Assembly (NCBI GenBank): GCA_900320515.1
Contig: ONSJ01000003.1
Location: 26,110-90,109, forward strand
DNA: 64,000 bases
Direction: 5' to 3'
Source of the DNA: an uncultured Methanobrevibacter sp.
GTDB lineage: Archaea; Methanobacteriota; Methanobacteria; Methanobacteriales; Methanobacteriaceae
Part shown: positions 50,709 through 58,330 of the stretch, piece after piece
Position numbering within the stretch: the first letter of the stretch is position 1
How the letters are laid out: the number at the start of each line of letters is the position of its first letter
Notes under the pieces: model-generated
Databases searched by the model: none
What the model saw: the letters and a program-made list of their open reading frames with translations, nothing else
What the model was told of the DNA's origin: nothing
Translations under genes and position numbers: made by a program

Positions 50709-50818
50709 ATTTTAATATTTAAAAAATAGGATATTCCCATTCAAGAGATCGCCTGACTTACTAAACCTTTGAAACATCATCATTTTCATGGATGCATATA
50801 GCCAGCCGTGGAATTGCC

Positions 50819-50890
50819 TTATGCTGCCACCAAGGCAAAACCCACAGCAACTGCATAGAAACACAATAATGCCAGTATAATTTGTTTCAT
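50819..50890 (-). CDS. 23-residue hydrophobic peptide
   Basis: Read directly from the sequence: ATG 50890, stop 50821-50819. The peptide starts MKQIILALLCFYAVAVGFAL and ends VAA. It has a single Lys and is otherwise one membrane helix or an uncleaved signal. A strong ribosome site (GGGGGAG) lies 5-11 bp before the ATG, and a promoter module of the six-copy family drives it (50959-50999), 70 bp upstream. No longer frame covers it. It may be a small membrane protein or a toxin-like peptide. The rest of 50709-50818 shows nothing. Confidence 0.55.
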   Translation of the reverse strand: MKQIILALLCFYAVAVGFALVAA

Positions 50891-50958
50891 TATTACTCCC
50901 CCATTAATCGGTATTGTGCAATCCTAAAGCACACTTACCATTAACTCTATTGAAAAGC

Positions 50959-50999
50959 ATATATAAAGCTTTTCGACTGCAAGTGCTTGCTTGCATCTT
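50959..50999 (-). promoter_or_regulatory. Promoter module 1 of the six-copy family
   Basis: On the minus strand GCAAGCAAGCACTTGCA, then GTCGAAAA (BRE-like) and GCTTTATATATG (TATA). Drives the 23-residue peptide gene. TGCAAG and CTTGCA form an inverted repeat just upstream of BRE. Conserved in modules 2-6. Confidence 0.75.
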
Positions 51000-51059
51000 G
51001 AAAAACAAAACAAATGAATATGAATTCTTTAAATCAGAATAAAAGTATTAAAAAATAGG

Positions 51060-51148
51060 GAGGAAAAAAGCATGAAAAGATCATGCTTTTGCATATTTTG
51101 GTGTTTTCTCACCACCACAATCAATTGAGTCAAGAAATCAAAACTCTA
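51060..51148 (-). ncRNA. Small RNA, family copy 1 (diverged)
   Basis: Downstream of promoter module 2, with no credible frame on this strand. Contains a TGGTG/CACCA hairpin (51099-51114) and ends in the perfect 10-bp stem AAAAGCATGA/TCATGCTTTT (51066-51090, 5-nt loop) followed by T-rich DNA, a typical terminator. RNA start predicted near 51148 from the TATA position. The flanks 50891-50958 and 51211-51357 hold nothing else recognisable. Confidence 0.6.
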
Positions 51149-51168
51149 ATTAATAGTATAATCAGGAC

Positions 51169-51210
51169 CATATATAAAGATTTTCGACTGCAAGTGCTTG
51201 CTTGCACATT
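51169..51210 (-). promoter_or_regulatory. Promoter module 2
   Basis: Same sequence order as module 1: GCAAGCAAGCACTTGCA, GTCGAAAA, TCTTTATATATGG. Precedes small-RNA copy 1. Confidence 0.75.
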
Positions 51211-51357
51211 AAATTCCCCAAAAACCGTCAGTAAAATCATTTGATTGTTAAAAAACTCAAATCCATACCGATTTCATTTTTCAAATATCTCCCGCCGGCC
51301 ATGGTTCCGTTAATGGATAGGTTTATTAATTTTTACATATATAGTCAATATCGTGAA

Positions 51358-51412
51358 TTGAATGTTTTAAATATGATAAGGACACATTAGATTGTTCGTT
51401 TAGATTAAAACA
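51358..51412 (+). promoter_or_regulatory. Conserved leader element of beta-helix adhesin genes, copy E
   Basis: TTGAATGTTTTAA at 51358-51370, GATTGTTCGTTTAGATTAAAACA ending at 51412. TGTTTTAA/TTAAAACA pair over 8 bp, and the block starts are 33 bp apart. Confidence 0.65.
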
Positions 51413-51445
51413 AAAATTATCACAAAAAAGGGAGAAGACGGTATA

Positions 51446-54286
51446 ATGAAATATGCAAAAATCATAATCATGCTGGCGCTGGCCATCCTCATAGTTGGGG
51501 CGGCAAGCGTCTGTGCAAGCGATGTAAACGATACGGCAACTGCCGATGCAGGCCAGATTGAACTGTCTGCAGCTGATGAAAGTGCCATTCCGGCACAAGG
51601 CAATGATGAAAGCAGTGCCCAGGACTCTGAAATATTGGGCGAGGACACAGGCACCTATTCAGAATTGTATGATGAAATTCAAAAAGGGGGCGACGTTACA
51701 CTCAAACATAAGTACTATAAATATAATTCGGCAAGTGCCATTATGATAGTTGGCGATGACCGGGTTATTGACGGCAACGGTACGGTCATCGATATGGCCG
51801 CATCAAGCAACAACACAGAAGTATTTGAAATATATGGCGTAAGAGTAACAATCAAAAACATGACCATTATAAATGCGAACTATATGATGCAGGGAGGAGC
51901 GATTTGCTTTACTGAGGAAGGTACTGTGACAAACTGTAATTTCATCAACAACCATGCTCCAAAAGGCGGTGCAATTTATTTTTTTAGGGGAGGCGAAGTT
52001 TCAAATTGTAATTTCACCAATAACACTGCTACAGCCGGCAGCGGCGGTGCAATTTACGTAGAGCACCGCGAGTTTATTGTGACAAATTGTAATTTCACCA
52101 ATAACATTGCCGAAGGCGGCAGCGGCGGTGCAATCTATTACAATAATGAGTCAAGGGGAAATCTGATAGGCTCTAGCTTTAAAGACAACAAGGCAACAGG
52201 TGAGGAAAGCTATGGCGGCGCAGTTTACTTTAATAACGGAGGCAATGTGACAAGCTGCAGGTTCATTGACAATATGGCCCCTCAAAGGATTGGCGGTGCC
52301 GTCTATTTCTATGCGGGTGAAAGTTCAGTTGCAGATTCTGTCTTCATAAACAATTCCGCAGGCAATTTCGCCGCAGTACACCTGTCATTCGCAGCGGGAA
52401 AGATTTCAGGATGCCTCTTCATCAACAACACGGCCGAGTTTGGAATCGTCGGCCAGGCATGGGAATCATACGAGCAGATGAGCGTCAGCAACAACATCTT
52501 CCTCAACAATTCCGTCACACTCTATGTCATTGACTTTGCAGACAACTCAAACCTGAATGTTGACTGCAACTGGTTTGGAAGCGATGAAACCGATTATAAA
52601 AACAATCCCGATTCACCAAACTGCAAGGCATGGCTCTTTTTAAACGCAACAGCAACCCCCGATGCAATATCAGTTGGCGATGCGTCAGACATCCTCTTTA
52701 AACTGCAGATGTACAATTCAACTTCAGTAAATGTGACAGGCTACAACAACGGCCTTTTATATCCGGTCAATCTGACAGTGACTCCATCCAAGGGCAATGC
52801 CGATAAAAAGAGCGTCAGATTAAATGAACCGCTCACATATACAGCAACCGCCTGGGGCTGCGGCAGCATAACAGCTTCAATCGGAGATGCCGCATACACC
52901 GTCGAATTAAGAATTGCAAAGGCAAATTCAACATTGACAGTTGAGAATATGACATTCGACTATAATTCCACCGGATCTGTTCAGGTATCATTCTTCAATG
53001 CCACAGGTGTCGTTGCCAATGTCGCCGGCCATCCTGAAGCCAACGTAACAGTCAATGGAAATACAATAACCGTTTCCAACCTTGCCGCAGGAAACTACAC
53101 CCTGAACGTGACAACAGCAGTTGACGACAATCACAATCAGGTAAGCAAAACCGCAGGCATTACCGTAAACAAGCTATCCGCCGAAATCATTCTGGTCAAT
53201 GAAACACTTGATTTGAAAGTAAACCAGATGGGTACAGTTCCGGCGACTCTGACACCAAAGGGTGCAGGCGATCCGGCATATGTCTCCAGCAATGAAAGTG
53301 TTGTCAGGGTAGTTGATGGTTTCTACCTCGCTTCCGGCAAAGGCACAGCCATCATAACCGTTTCATTTGCAGGCAACGAGAATTACACTGCCGCTGAAAA
53401 CCGGACAATAAGAGTTACCGTCACACTGAATGATGCAAGCGTCAGCGTTAAAAACAGCACCCTGGATTTGAAGGTTGGTGAGCGATTCGACCTTAATGCC
53501 ACATCCGTTCCGCATTACCTGAATATCGAATATGTATCCAATAATCCATCTGTTGCCAGCGTTAGCGATTACGGCATCGTTACCGCAGTGGGAGAAGGCA
53601 CAGCCATCATCACACTGACTGTCGGAAACAATGAAACCTATGCTTTCAACTCCACCAACGTCACAGTGAAAGTAAGCAAAATGGCCAGCGAGATTATGCC
53701 GAATTCAGTTTCAATCATCTACAACACTGACGAATACCTGACAATCACTTTAAAAGACGCCACCGGCAAAGCTATCTCCGGAGCTAGCATGAACGTCAAC
53801 CTGAACGGCGATAAAGCATACCAAACCGATGCAAACGGCCAGATCAAAGTTTCAACCAAAGGTTTAGACCCTAATGCATACACTGCAAAAGTAACATTCA
53901 ACGGAAATGCCAAATATCTCCCAACTGCCAAGGACGTTAAGGTCACAGTCAAAAAGGCCAAACCGAAAATAACCGCCAAAAAGAAAACCTACAAATCCAA
54001 AAACAAAAATAAAAGGTTCACAATAACCCTAAAGGACAATAAGGGAAAGGCAATCAAAAACGCAAAGGTAAGGCTGATAGTCAAAAAGATAACAACCAAA
54101 AAATCCAAAAAGAAAACAAAAACAACAAAGAAAAAGAAGAAAAACATAGTGAAAACAAACAAAAAGGGAAAGGCAACCTTCAAGGTCAACAGAAACAAAA
54201 AGGGCAAATACCAGGCAATAATAATCTACAAGGGAAACAAGTACTACAGCAAAGTCATCAAAAAAGTAAAAATAACAATCAAGTAG
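51446..54286 (+). CDS. Adhesin-like protein: beta-helix plus Big_2-like and basic tail
   Basis: 946 residues. Signal peptide MKYAKIIIMLALAILIVGAASVCAS. Beta-helix from about residue 100 with rungs NCNFINNHAPKGGAIYF to NNTAEFG, then a WFGSDETDYKNNPDSPNC module, an Ig-like unit (AWGCGSITASIGDAAYTVELRI), two Big_2-like units (PAYVSSNESVVRVVDGFYLASGKGTAIITVSFAG; IEYVSNNPSVASVSDYGIVTAVGEGTAIITLTVG), a Big_1 unit and an extra-long basic tail with a KKITTKKSKKKTKTTKKKKKNIVK insertion. Domain order is the same as in the gene at 24243, 27 kb away, but codons are richer in G/C and the rungs differ, so it is an older copy. Terminator GTAGG...CCTAC at 54283-54307. Confidence 0.85.
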   Translation: MKYAKIIIMLALAILIVGAASVCASDVNDTATADAGQIELSAADESAIPAQGNDESSAQDSEILGEDTGTYSELYDEIQKGGDVTLKHKYYKYNSASAIMIVGDDRVIDGNGTVIDMAASSNNTEVFEIYGVRVTIKNMTIINANYMMQGGAICFTEEGTVTNCNFINNHAPKGGAIYFFRGGEVSNCNFTNNTATAGSGGAIYVEHREFIVTNCNFTNNIAEGGSGGAIYYNNESRGNLIGSSFKDNKATGEESYGGAVYFNNGGNVTSCRFIDNMAPQRIGGAVYFYAGESSVADSVFINNSAGNFAAVHLSFAAGKISGCLFINNTAEFGIVGQAWESYEQMSVSNNIFLNNSVTLYVIDFADNSNLNVDCNWFGSDETDYKNNPDSPNCKAWLFLNATATPDAISVGDASDILFKLQMYNSTSVNVTGYNNGLLYPVNLTVTPSKGNADKKSVRLNEPLTYTATAWGCGSITASIGDAAYTVELRIAKANSTLTVENMTFDYNSTGSVQVSFFNATGVVANVAGHPEANVTVNGNTITVSNLAAGNYTLNVTTAVDDNHNQVSKTAGITVNKLSAEIILVNETLDLKVNQMGTVPATLTPKGAGDPAYVSSNESVVRVVDGFYLASGKGTAIITVSFAGNENYTAAENRTIRVTVTLNDASVSVKNSTLDLKVGERFDLNATSVPHYLNIEYVSNNPSVASVSDYGIVTAVGEGTAIITLTVGNNETYAFNSTNVTVKVSKMASEIMPNSVSIIYNTDEYLTITLKDATGKAISGASMNVNLNGDKAYQTDANGQIKVSTKGLDPNAYTAKVTFNGNAKYLPTAKDVKVTVKKAKPKITAKKKTYKSKNKNKRFTITLKDNKGKAIKNAKVRLIVKKITTKKSKKKTKTTKKKKKNIVKTNKKGKATFKVNRNKKGKYQAIIIYKGNKYYSKVIKKVKITIK

Positions 54287-54473
54287 GCGGACAAAAATTC
54301 CACCTACAACATTTTCTTTTTTATACCACCAACCATTCAAACATTCACCACTTCCGATTCAGCCCGCCACTCTTGAAAATCCATTTCGATGAAAGAATGT
54401 TAGAAAACGCCGTCCAGTGTTTTCGTGAAGGCTTTTCGCCCAAGAAGAACATTGATCAATTGAAATACTTACA

Positions 54474-54618
54474 TTTATATATGACATTCCATAGATTATA
54501 ATACACGAGAGTTACCTGATACGTAACCTCGAATAATTTGATGTTGTTTTAAATGTCTAAGGGTGGTATTGTGAGGTAAAACTCACAATATAGACATTTA
54601 AAAAAAAATAACTTTTTT
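54474..54618 (+). ncRNA. Structured RNA candidate with own promoter
   Basis: A TATA box TTTATATATG (54474-54483) predicts a start near 54502. Directly after it, CGAG-a-GTTAC pairs with GTAAC-CTCG (54506-54531, 7-nt loop). About 20 nt later there is a nested structure: outer stem AAATGTCTA/TAGACATTT (54551-54559, 54591-54599), a 7-nt purine-rich bulge AGGGTGG on the 5' side, and inner stem TATTGTGAG/CTCACAATA (54567-54590, 6-nt loop). The two 9-bp stems are perfect. The RNA would end at the A-rich/T-rich stretch ACTTTTTTTA (54610-54619). No coding frame covers it. I do not recognise a known RNA family. Confidence 0.6.
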
Positions 54619-54651
54619 TACGACTAATTTTAATATATATTATGCAAAACA

Positions 54652-54755
54652 AAAGGGAGAATGAAAGCATGAAAAAATCATGCTTTTCAAAAATGGTGCG
54701 TTTCTCACCACCACATATTTAGGTTAATCATGGAGTTAAGTAATTTCAAAACTCT
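54652..54755 (-). ncRNA. Small RNA, family copy 2
   Basis: Driven by promoter module 3. TTAAGTA/TACTTAA (54736-54761) overlaps the predicted start, TGGTG/CACCA is at 54694-54710, and the terminal stem AAAGCATGA/TCATGCTTT is at 54664-54686. About 100 nt; no credible minus-strand coding frame. Confidence 0.65.
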
Positions 54756-54776
54756 ACTTAATAGTTTAAACAACAC

Positions 54777-54818
54777 CATATATAAAGATTTTCAAATGCA
54801 AGTGCTTACTTACATCTT
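54777..54818 (-). promoter_or_regulatory. Promoter module 3
   Basis: TGCA-core inverted repeat (GTAAGTAAGCACTTGCA on the minus strand), TTTGAAAA, TCTTTATATATGG. Same order and spacing as modules 1-2; two bases changed in the upstream arm, shared with modules 4-5. Confidence 0.72.
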
Positions 54819-54899
54819 AAAACACCAAAAAAAGAACTCTCCATTAGCATTTAATTAAAACAAATAAATTAAACCAAAACCAGAAAAATTCAAAAACAA

Positions 54900-55001
54900 A
54901 AAGGGAGAATGAAAGCATGAAAAAAGATCATGCTTTTCAAATGGTGTGTTTTCTCACCACCACAAATAGGTTAATTTTCGAGTTAAGTAATTTCAAACTC
55001 T
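54900..55001 (-). ncRNA. Small RNA, family copy 3
   Basis: Driven by module 4. Inverted repeat TTAAGTA/TACTTAA (54983-55007), TGGTG/CACCA (54942-54959), terminal stem AAAGCATGA/TCATGCTTT (54912-54936). Nearly identical to copies 2 and 4 over its whole length. Confidence 0.65.
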
Positions 55002-55022
55002 ACTTAATAGTTTAAACAACAC

Positions 55023-55064
55023 CATATATAAAGATTTTCGAATGCAAGTGCTTACTTACATCTT
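55023..55064 (-). promoter_or_regulatory. Promoter module 4
   Basis: GTAAGTAAGCACTTGCA, TTCGAAAA, TCTTTATATATGG on the minus strand. Confidence 0.72.
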
Positions 55065-55137
55065 AAAACACCAAAAAAACAACTCTTAACAAGTATTTAA
55101 CCAAAACAAGCAAATTAAACTCAAATCAGAAAAACAA

Positions 55138-55240
55138 AAGGGAGAATGAAAAGCATGAAAAAATCATGCTTTTACAAAATGGTGCATTTCTCACCACCAC
55201 ATATTTAGGTTAATTATTGAGTTAAGTAATTTCAAACTCT
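55138..55240 (-). ncRNA. Small RNA, family copy 4
   Basis: Driven by module 5. Inverted repeat TTAAGTA/TACTTAA (55222-55246), TGGTG/CACCA (55180-55196), terminal stem AAAAGCATGA/TCATGCTTTT (55149-55173). Copies 2-4 start about 240-248 bp apart and form a tandem array. Confidence 0.65.
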
Positions 55241-55261
55241 ACTTAATAGTTTAAACAACAC

Positions 55262-55303
55262 CATATATAAATATTTTCGAATGCAAGTGCTTACTTACAT
55301 CTT
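55262..55303 (-). promoter_or_regulatory. Promoter module 5
   Basis: GTAAGTAAGCACTTGCA, TTCGAAAA, TATTTATATATGG on the minus strand. The remaining 55304-55603 contains no gene; a TATA-like TTTATATAAAAC (55530-55541) serves the next plus-strand gene. Confidence 0.72.
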
Positions 55304-55603
55304 AAAACACCAAAAAAACAACTCTACATTAGAATTTAATTAAAATAAAGAATTTAAAACAAGCAAATTAAATTCGGACCTTAAAAATTGAAAAAAGCTC
55401 GTCAGTCAAAGTCCCGCAAAAACCCATATTCCCCACAATCTCTTTGACCGGATTCATGATTGAATCTCACAAAGCCGGAAAGGTTCAATCCCAAAGGACA
55501 TATTTTGACAAGACTCCACCCCATTTTAAACAAATTTATATAAAACAACAAATAAAAACATTAATATAAACAATTTTTAACGTAATGAAATTGAGGTATC
55601 AAA

Positions 55604-57208
55604 TTGGAAAGCAACACGCCTTCAAAAGGTTTCAGACAAACACTTGCAGAATCGAAAAAGCACTTGATGGCCTATATTATCCTCATCGTCATACTTGGCC
55701 TTTCGACTGCCGGATGGAATAACATCACCCATCCCGAATTCGAGCTTATAACGCTCCTTTTAGTGAGCATTGTCGGAATCTTGTGCATCACATACTACTT
55801 CATGCACGACTCGGATGTGGAATTCCACAAGGTCGCATTTGTGGCAATAGTGTGCTTTGGAATAATTGCAGCTTTCATCGTGCCGATCTGTGATGTCAGC
55901 GACGAGACCGAACATCTTGCAAGGGCGGAGCTGACCTCAAGGGGAGTCTTCATCCCCCACTGGACCGGAGAGGATCTGGGCCTTGAAAGGGCCTACAACC
56001 TGACTGGACACAAGAGGATAGCCCACTACAACCCGGGCGCCGGCTATGACTCCATCGAAGCGGTCAACTTTTTCACTTCAGATTTGGGAAAAACGGTGGA
56101 TCACACGCCATATGATACCGAAAAGATAAACTACACCGATAATCTCGTAATTTCAGCCTTTGAGCAGAACCCCTTTTATGGATACCTGCCCCAGGCTCTT
56201 GGAATGATAATAGCAAAGATGCTTGACTTGAACGTGATATGGCTCCTGTGGCTTGGAAGGATATTCAATCTCCTGTTCTATGCAGGGGTGATATCGCTTG
56301 CAATCAGAAAGACGCCGATTCTTAAGATGCCCCTTTTTTTCGTTGCATGCCTTCCGATTTCGATTTACCAGGCGGCATCGCTGAGCATAGACTCCATGAT
56401 AATAGGGCTGGGGATACTTGCTGTCGGATATTTCCTGTACATGTACTCCGCCAAAAAGGACTCGCTTGAAACCAGGGAGGTCATCAAGTTCTCTGCACTG
56501 TGCCTGATTCTGGGCCTCTGCAAGCTGCCGTACATGGCATTCATATTCCTCGTCATGCTTGTTCCGTCAGCCAACTTCAAAAAGGGCAGGAAAATTCTGC
56601 CGTACATCCTGATATGCATTGCAGCCATTGGAATTGCAGGAATCCTGTGGAGCAGATACTCCACGCCGACACTGCTGCATTCCTGGAGGTCAAGCCTTCG
56701 ATTCATCGACTCAACAGCACAGCTGCACTACATCGCAGACCATCCGGTATTTACGCTGAAGTTCATATCACAGCTTTTCACATATAACTTCTCACATATA
56801 GTGTACGGAGCCTTCAACTTCTTCGGAGCGGCCCAGAAGGTCCACTACTGCGACAGCTACCACCTGGTGGTGGCATCGATTCTGGCCTTTGGAGGGGTGA
56901 CCCTTTTGGCATATCCGAAAAACATAAGATTCCGCAGAAAGACAAAGATCGGAGCGCTTCTGATAATCCTCATGATCTATATCGGAACCGGATTCATCCA
57001 GCTTCTGACATGGGCAAGCGTGGGATTCCTTAATCTGGGAATCACGACACGCTATTTCATACCGCTCTTTGCCCTCTTTCCGGTCATGATTTCAATCAAA
57101 AGCAAAAGGCTTGCAAAAATCCGTGACAGCTATGACGGCTATGCGATGGTGCTTACAGTCGCATTCATGGCAGTGATGATACTTTCCTTTGCAACAAAAT
57201 ACTATTAA
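55604..57208 (+). CDS. DUF2142-family polytopic membrane protein, probable GT-C-type glycosyltransferase
   Basis: 534 residues with about 12 membrane segments. Starts with TTG at 55604 behind GAGGTA. An N-terminal membrane pair is followed by the large external loop CDVSDETEHLARAELTSRGVFIPHWTGEDLGLERAYN...YGYLPQALGMIIAKML, whose acidic DETEH motif is typical of DUF2142, a family with the fold of GT-C glycosyltransferases that use lipid-linked sugars. Further segments (GVISLAIRKTPILKMPLFFVACLPISIYQAASLSIDSMIIGLGILAVGYFL) complete it. It probably decorates surface proteins or polysaccharide, which suits the adhesin surroundings. High G/C third positions. Not in an operon. Confidence 0.8.
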   Translation: MESNTPSKGFRQTLAESKKHLMAYIILIVILGLSTAGWNNITHPEFELITLLLVSIVGILCITYYFMHDSDVEFHKVAFVAIVCFGIIAAFIVPICDVSDETEHLARAELTSRGVFIPHWTGEDLGLERAYNLTGHKRIAHYNPGAGYDSIEAVNFFTSDLGKTVDHTPYDTEKINYTDNLVISAFEQNPFYGYLPQALGMIIAKMLDLNVIWLLWLGRIFNLLFYAGVISLAIRKTPILKMPLFFVACLPISIYQAASLSIDSMIIGLGILAVGYFLYMYSAKKDSLETREVIKFSALCLILGLCKLPYMAFIFLVMLVPSANFKKGRKILPYILICIAAIGIAGILWSRYSTPTLLHSWRSSLRFIDSTAQLHYIADHPVFTLKFISQLFTYNFSHIVYGAFNFFGAAQKVHYCDSYHLVVASILAFGGVTLLAYPKNIRFRRKTKIGALLIILMIYIGTGFIQLLTWASVGFLNLGITTRYFIPLFALFPVMISIKSKRLAKIRDSYDGYAMVLTVAFMAVMILSFATKYY

Positions 57209-57358
57209 CGACATCACCACAAATATTTTCTAATTGAATGAAATTACCACTCACCTCAATTGGATTGAATATAAGCCATTGAAAAATTCAAAAGATGAAT
57301 ATTAAATAAGAAAACTTAAATATATATGGCTTAAATAAAATTAATCAGAGGTGACTCT

Positions 57359-57985
57359 ATGAACAAAAATCTGATTATTGCAATTTTAATTATAGTAATT
57401 GTCGGAATTGCCGCTTTTATGGTATTTTCACACCCAGGCACAACCGGCAACAAGGTAAATACGCAAATTAACATGTTAAGCGCAGCCTCATTGCAAAATG
57501 GGGACCAAATAGAATTCCAACTTAAGGACGACAAGGGAAATCTGCTATCCGGCCAAATGGTTGAACTCCAATTTAGCGACGGTGCAGGAAACAACGAAAC
57601 ATTCAAAGTGATAACAGATACAAACGGTAAAGGATATCTTGTCTTGGAAGATGAATCTGCCGGAAGCCATGATTTCACTGCAACATATGCAGGAAACGGC
57701 AATTACAGCGGAAGCACCCTCAAGGAGACAATAACCATTTCAGACGGTGATTCCAATAGCGATGCAAACGATTCATATAACTCAAGCACTGCAAACTCAG
57801 ACACTCCAACAAACTCAAGTTCAAATTCAACCGACAGCAATTCAACAGACAATACTTTGAACTATGACAAGGAAAGCGGCCTTTATTATGATTCCAACGG
57901 AATCGTCCAGGGAGGCCAGTGTGACGGAATGTCCATCGACGACATAAGGAAAAACGGAGGAGATCCTTTCAAGGACATGGACTAA
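57359..57985 (+). CDS. Membrane-anchored protein with one Ig-like domain
   Basis: 208 residues. Anchor helix (NLIIAILIIVIVGIAAFMVF), Ig/Big_1-type domain (INMLSAASLQNGDQIEFQLKDDKGNLLSGQMVELQFSDGAGNNETFKVITDTNGKGYLVLEDESAGSHDFTATYAGNGNYSGSTL), a Ser/Asn linker and a short C-terminal module (YDKESGLYYDSNGIVQGGQCDGMSIDDIRKNGGDPFKDMD). Paralogue of 45602-46183: same anchor, Ig domain and linker, different end module. GAGGTGA site before the ATG. A GGGG...CCCC hairpin (57984-58007) with T-tract ends it. Confidence 0.78.
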   Translation: MNKNLIIAILIIVIVGIAAFMVFSHPGTTGNKVNTQINMLSAASLQNGDQIEFQLKDDKGNLLSGQMVELQFSDGAGNNETFKVITDTNGKGYLVLEDESAGSHDFTATYAGNGNYSGSTLKETITISDGDSNSDANDSYNSSTANSDTPTNSSSNSTDSNSTDNTLNYDKESGLYYDSNGIVQGGQCDGMSIDDIRKNGGDPFKDMD

Positions 57986-58045
57986 GGGGAAAATCAAATT
58001 CCCCCTTCTATTTTTTAATTTTTCAGCACAAAAAGAAAAATACCA

Positions 58046-58330
58046 TCAGCCTTTCAAAATATCCTCTTCACACAAACCTGTAACATCACAAATATCCTCA
58101 AGCGCAAAACCCCTCTCAAGCATATTCCTAGCAGTTTCAAGCTTGCCTTTATCAATACCTGCCTCCATACCAGCTTCCATACCCCTTTTCTCAGCACGAC
58201 ACAGCATTCCATCAATACGTGCACTTACAATATCCTTTTTCAAATCAATTACTCCCCGAGAAGACATATTCAAAACCTCCATAACCTTCCAATATACTAA
58301 ACGACTAACCCTCTTTAAAAAAAATACCAT
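58046..58330 (-). pseudogene. Duplicated C-terminal piece of the neighbouring Rpn-like gene
   Basis: The last about 65 codons (VIDLKKDIVSARIDGMLCRAEKRGMEAGMEAGIDKGKLETARNMLERGFALEDICDVTGLCEEDILKG) repeat the end of the gene at 58330-59226 almost base for base (58041-58255 against 58323-58547), with 12 bp fewer in the MEAG run. The preceding residues (LKRVSRLVYWKVMEVLNMSSRG) are not from the neighbour and may come from another family member. No signal for an independent start. Likely a product of unequal recombination. Confidence 0.75.

Noticed and set aside
54660..55160. Plus-strand 17-residue peptides (MKKSCF...) in the repeated units
   Set aside because: Copies 2 and 4 encode similar peptides behind GGGAG, but copy 3 is frameshifted and copy 1 diverges, while the minus-strand promoter and terminator stem are kept in all. 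Not fully excluded.
58046..58330. Independent small gene
   Set aside because: Its C-terminal part is a near-exact copy of the adjacent gene end and no start signal is present.
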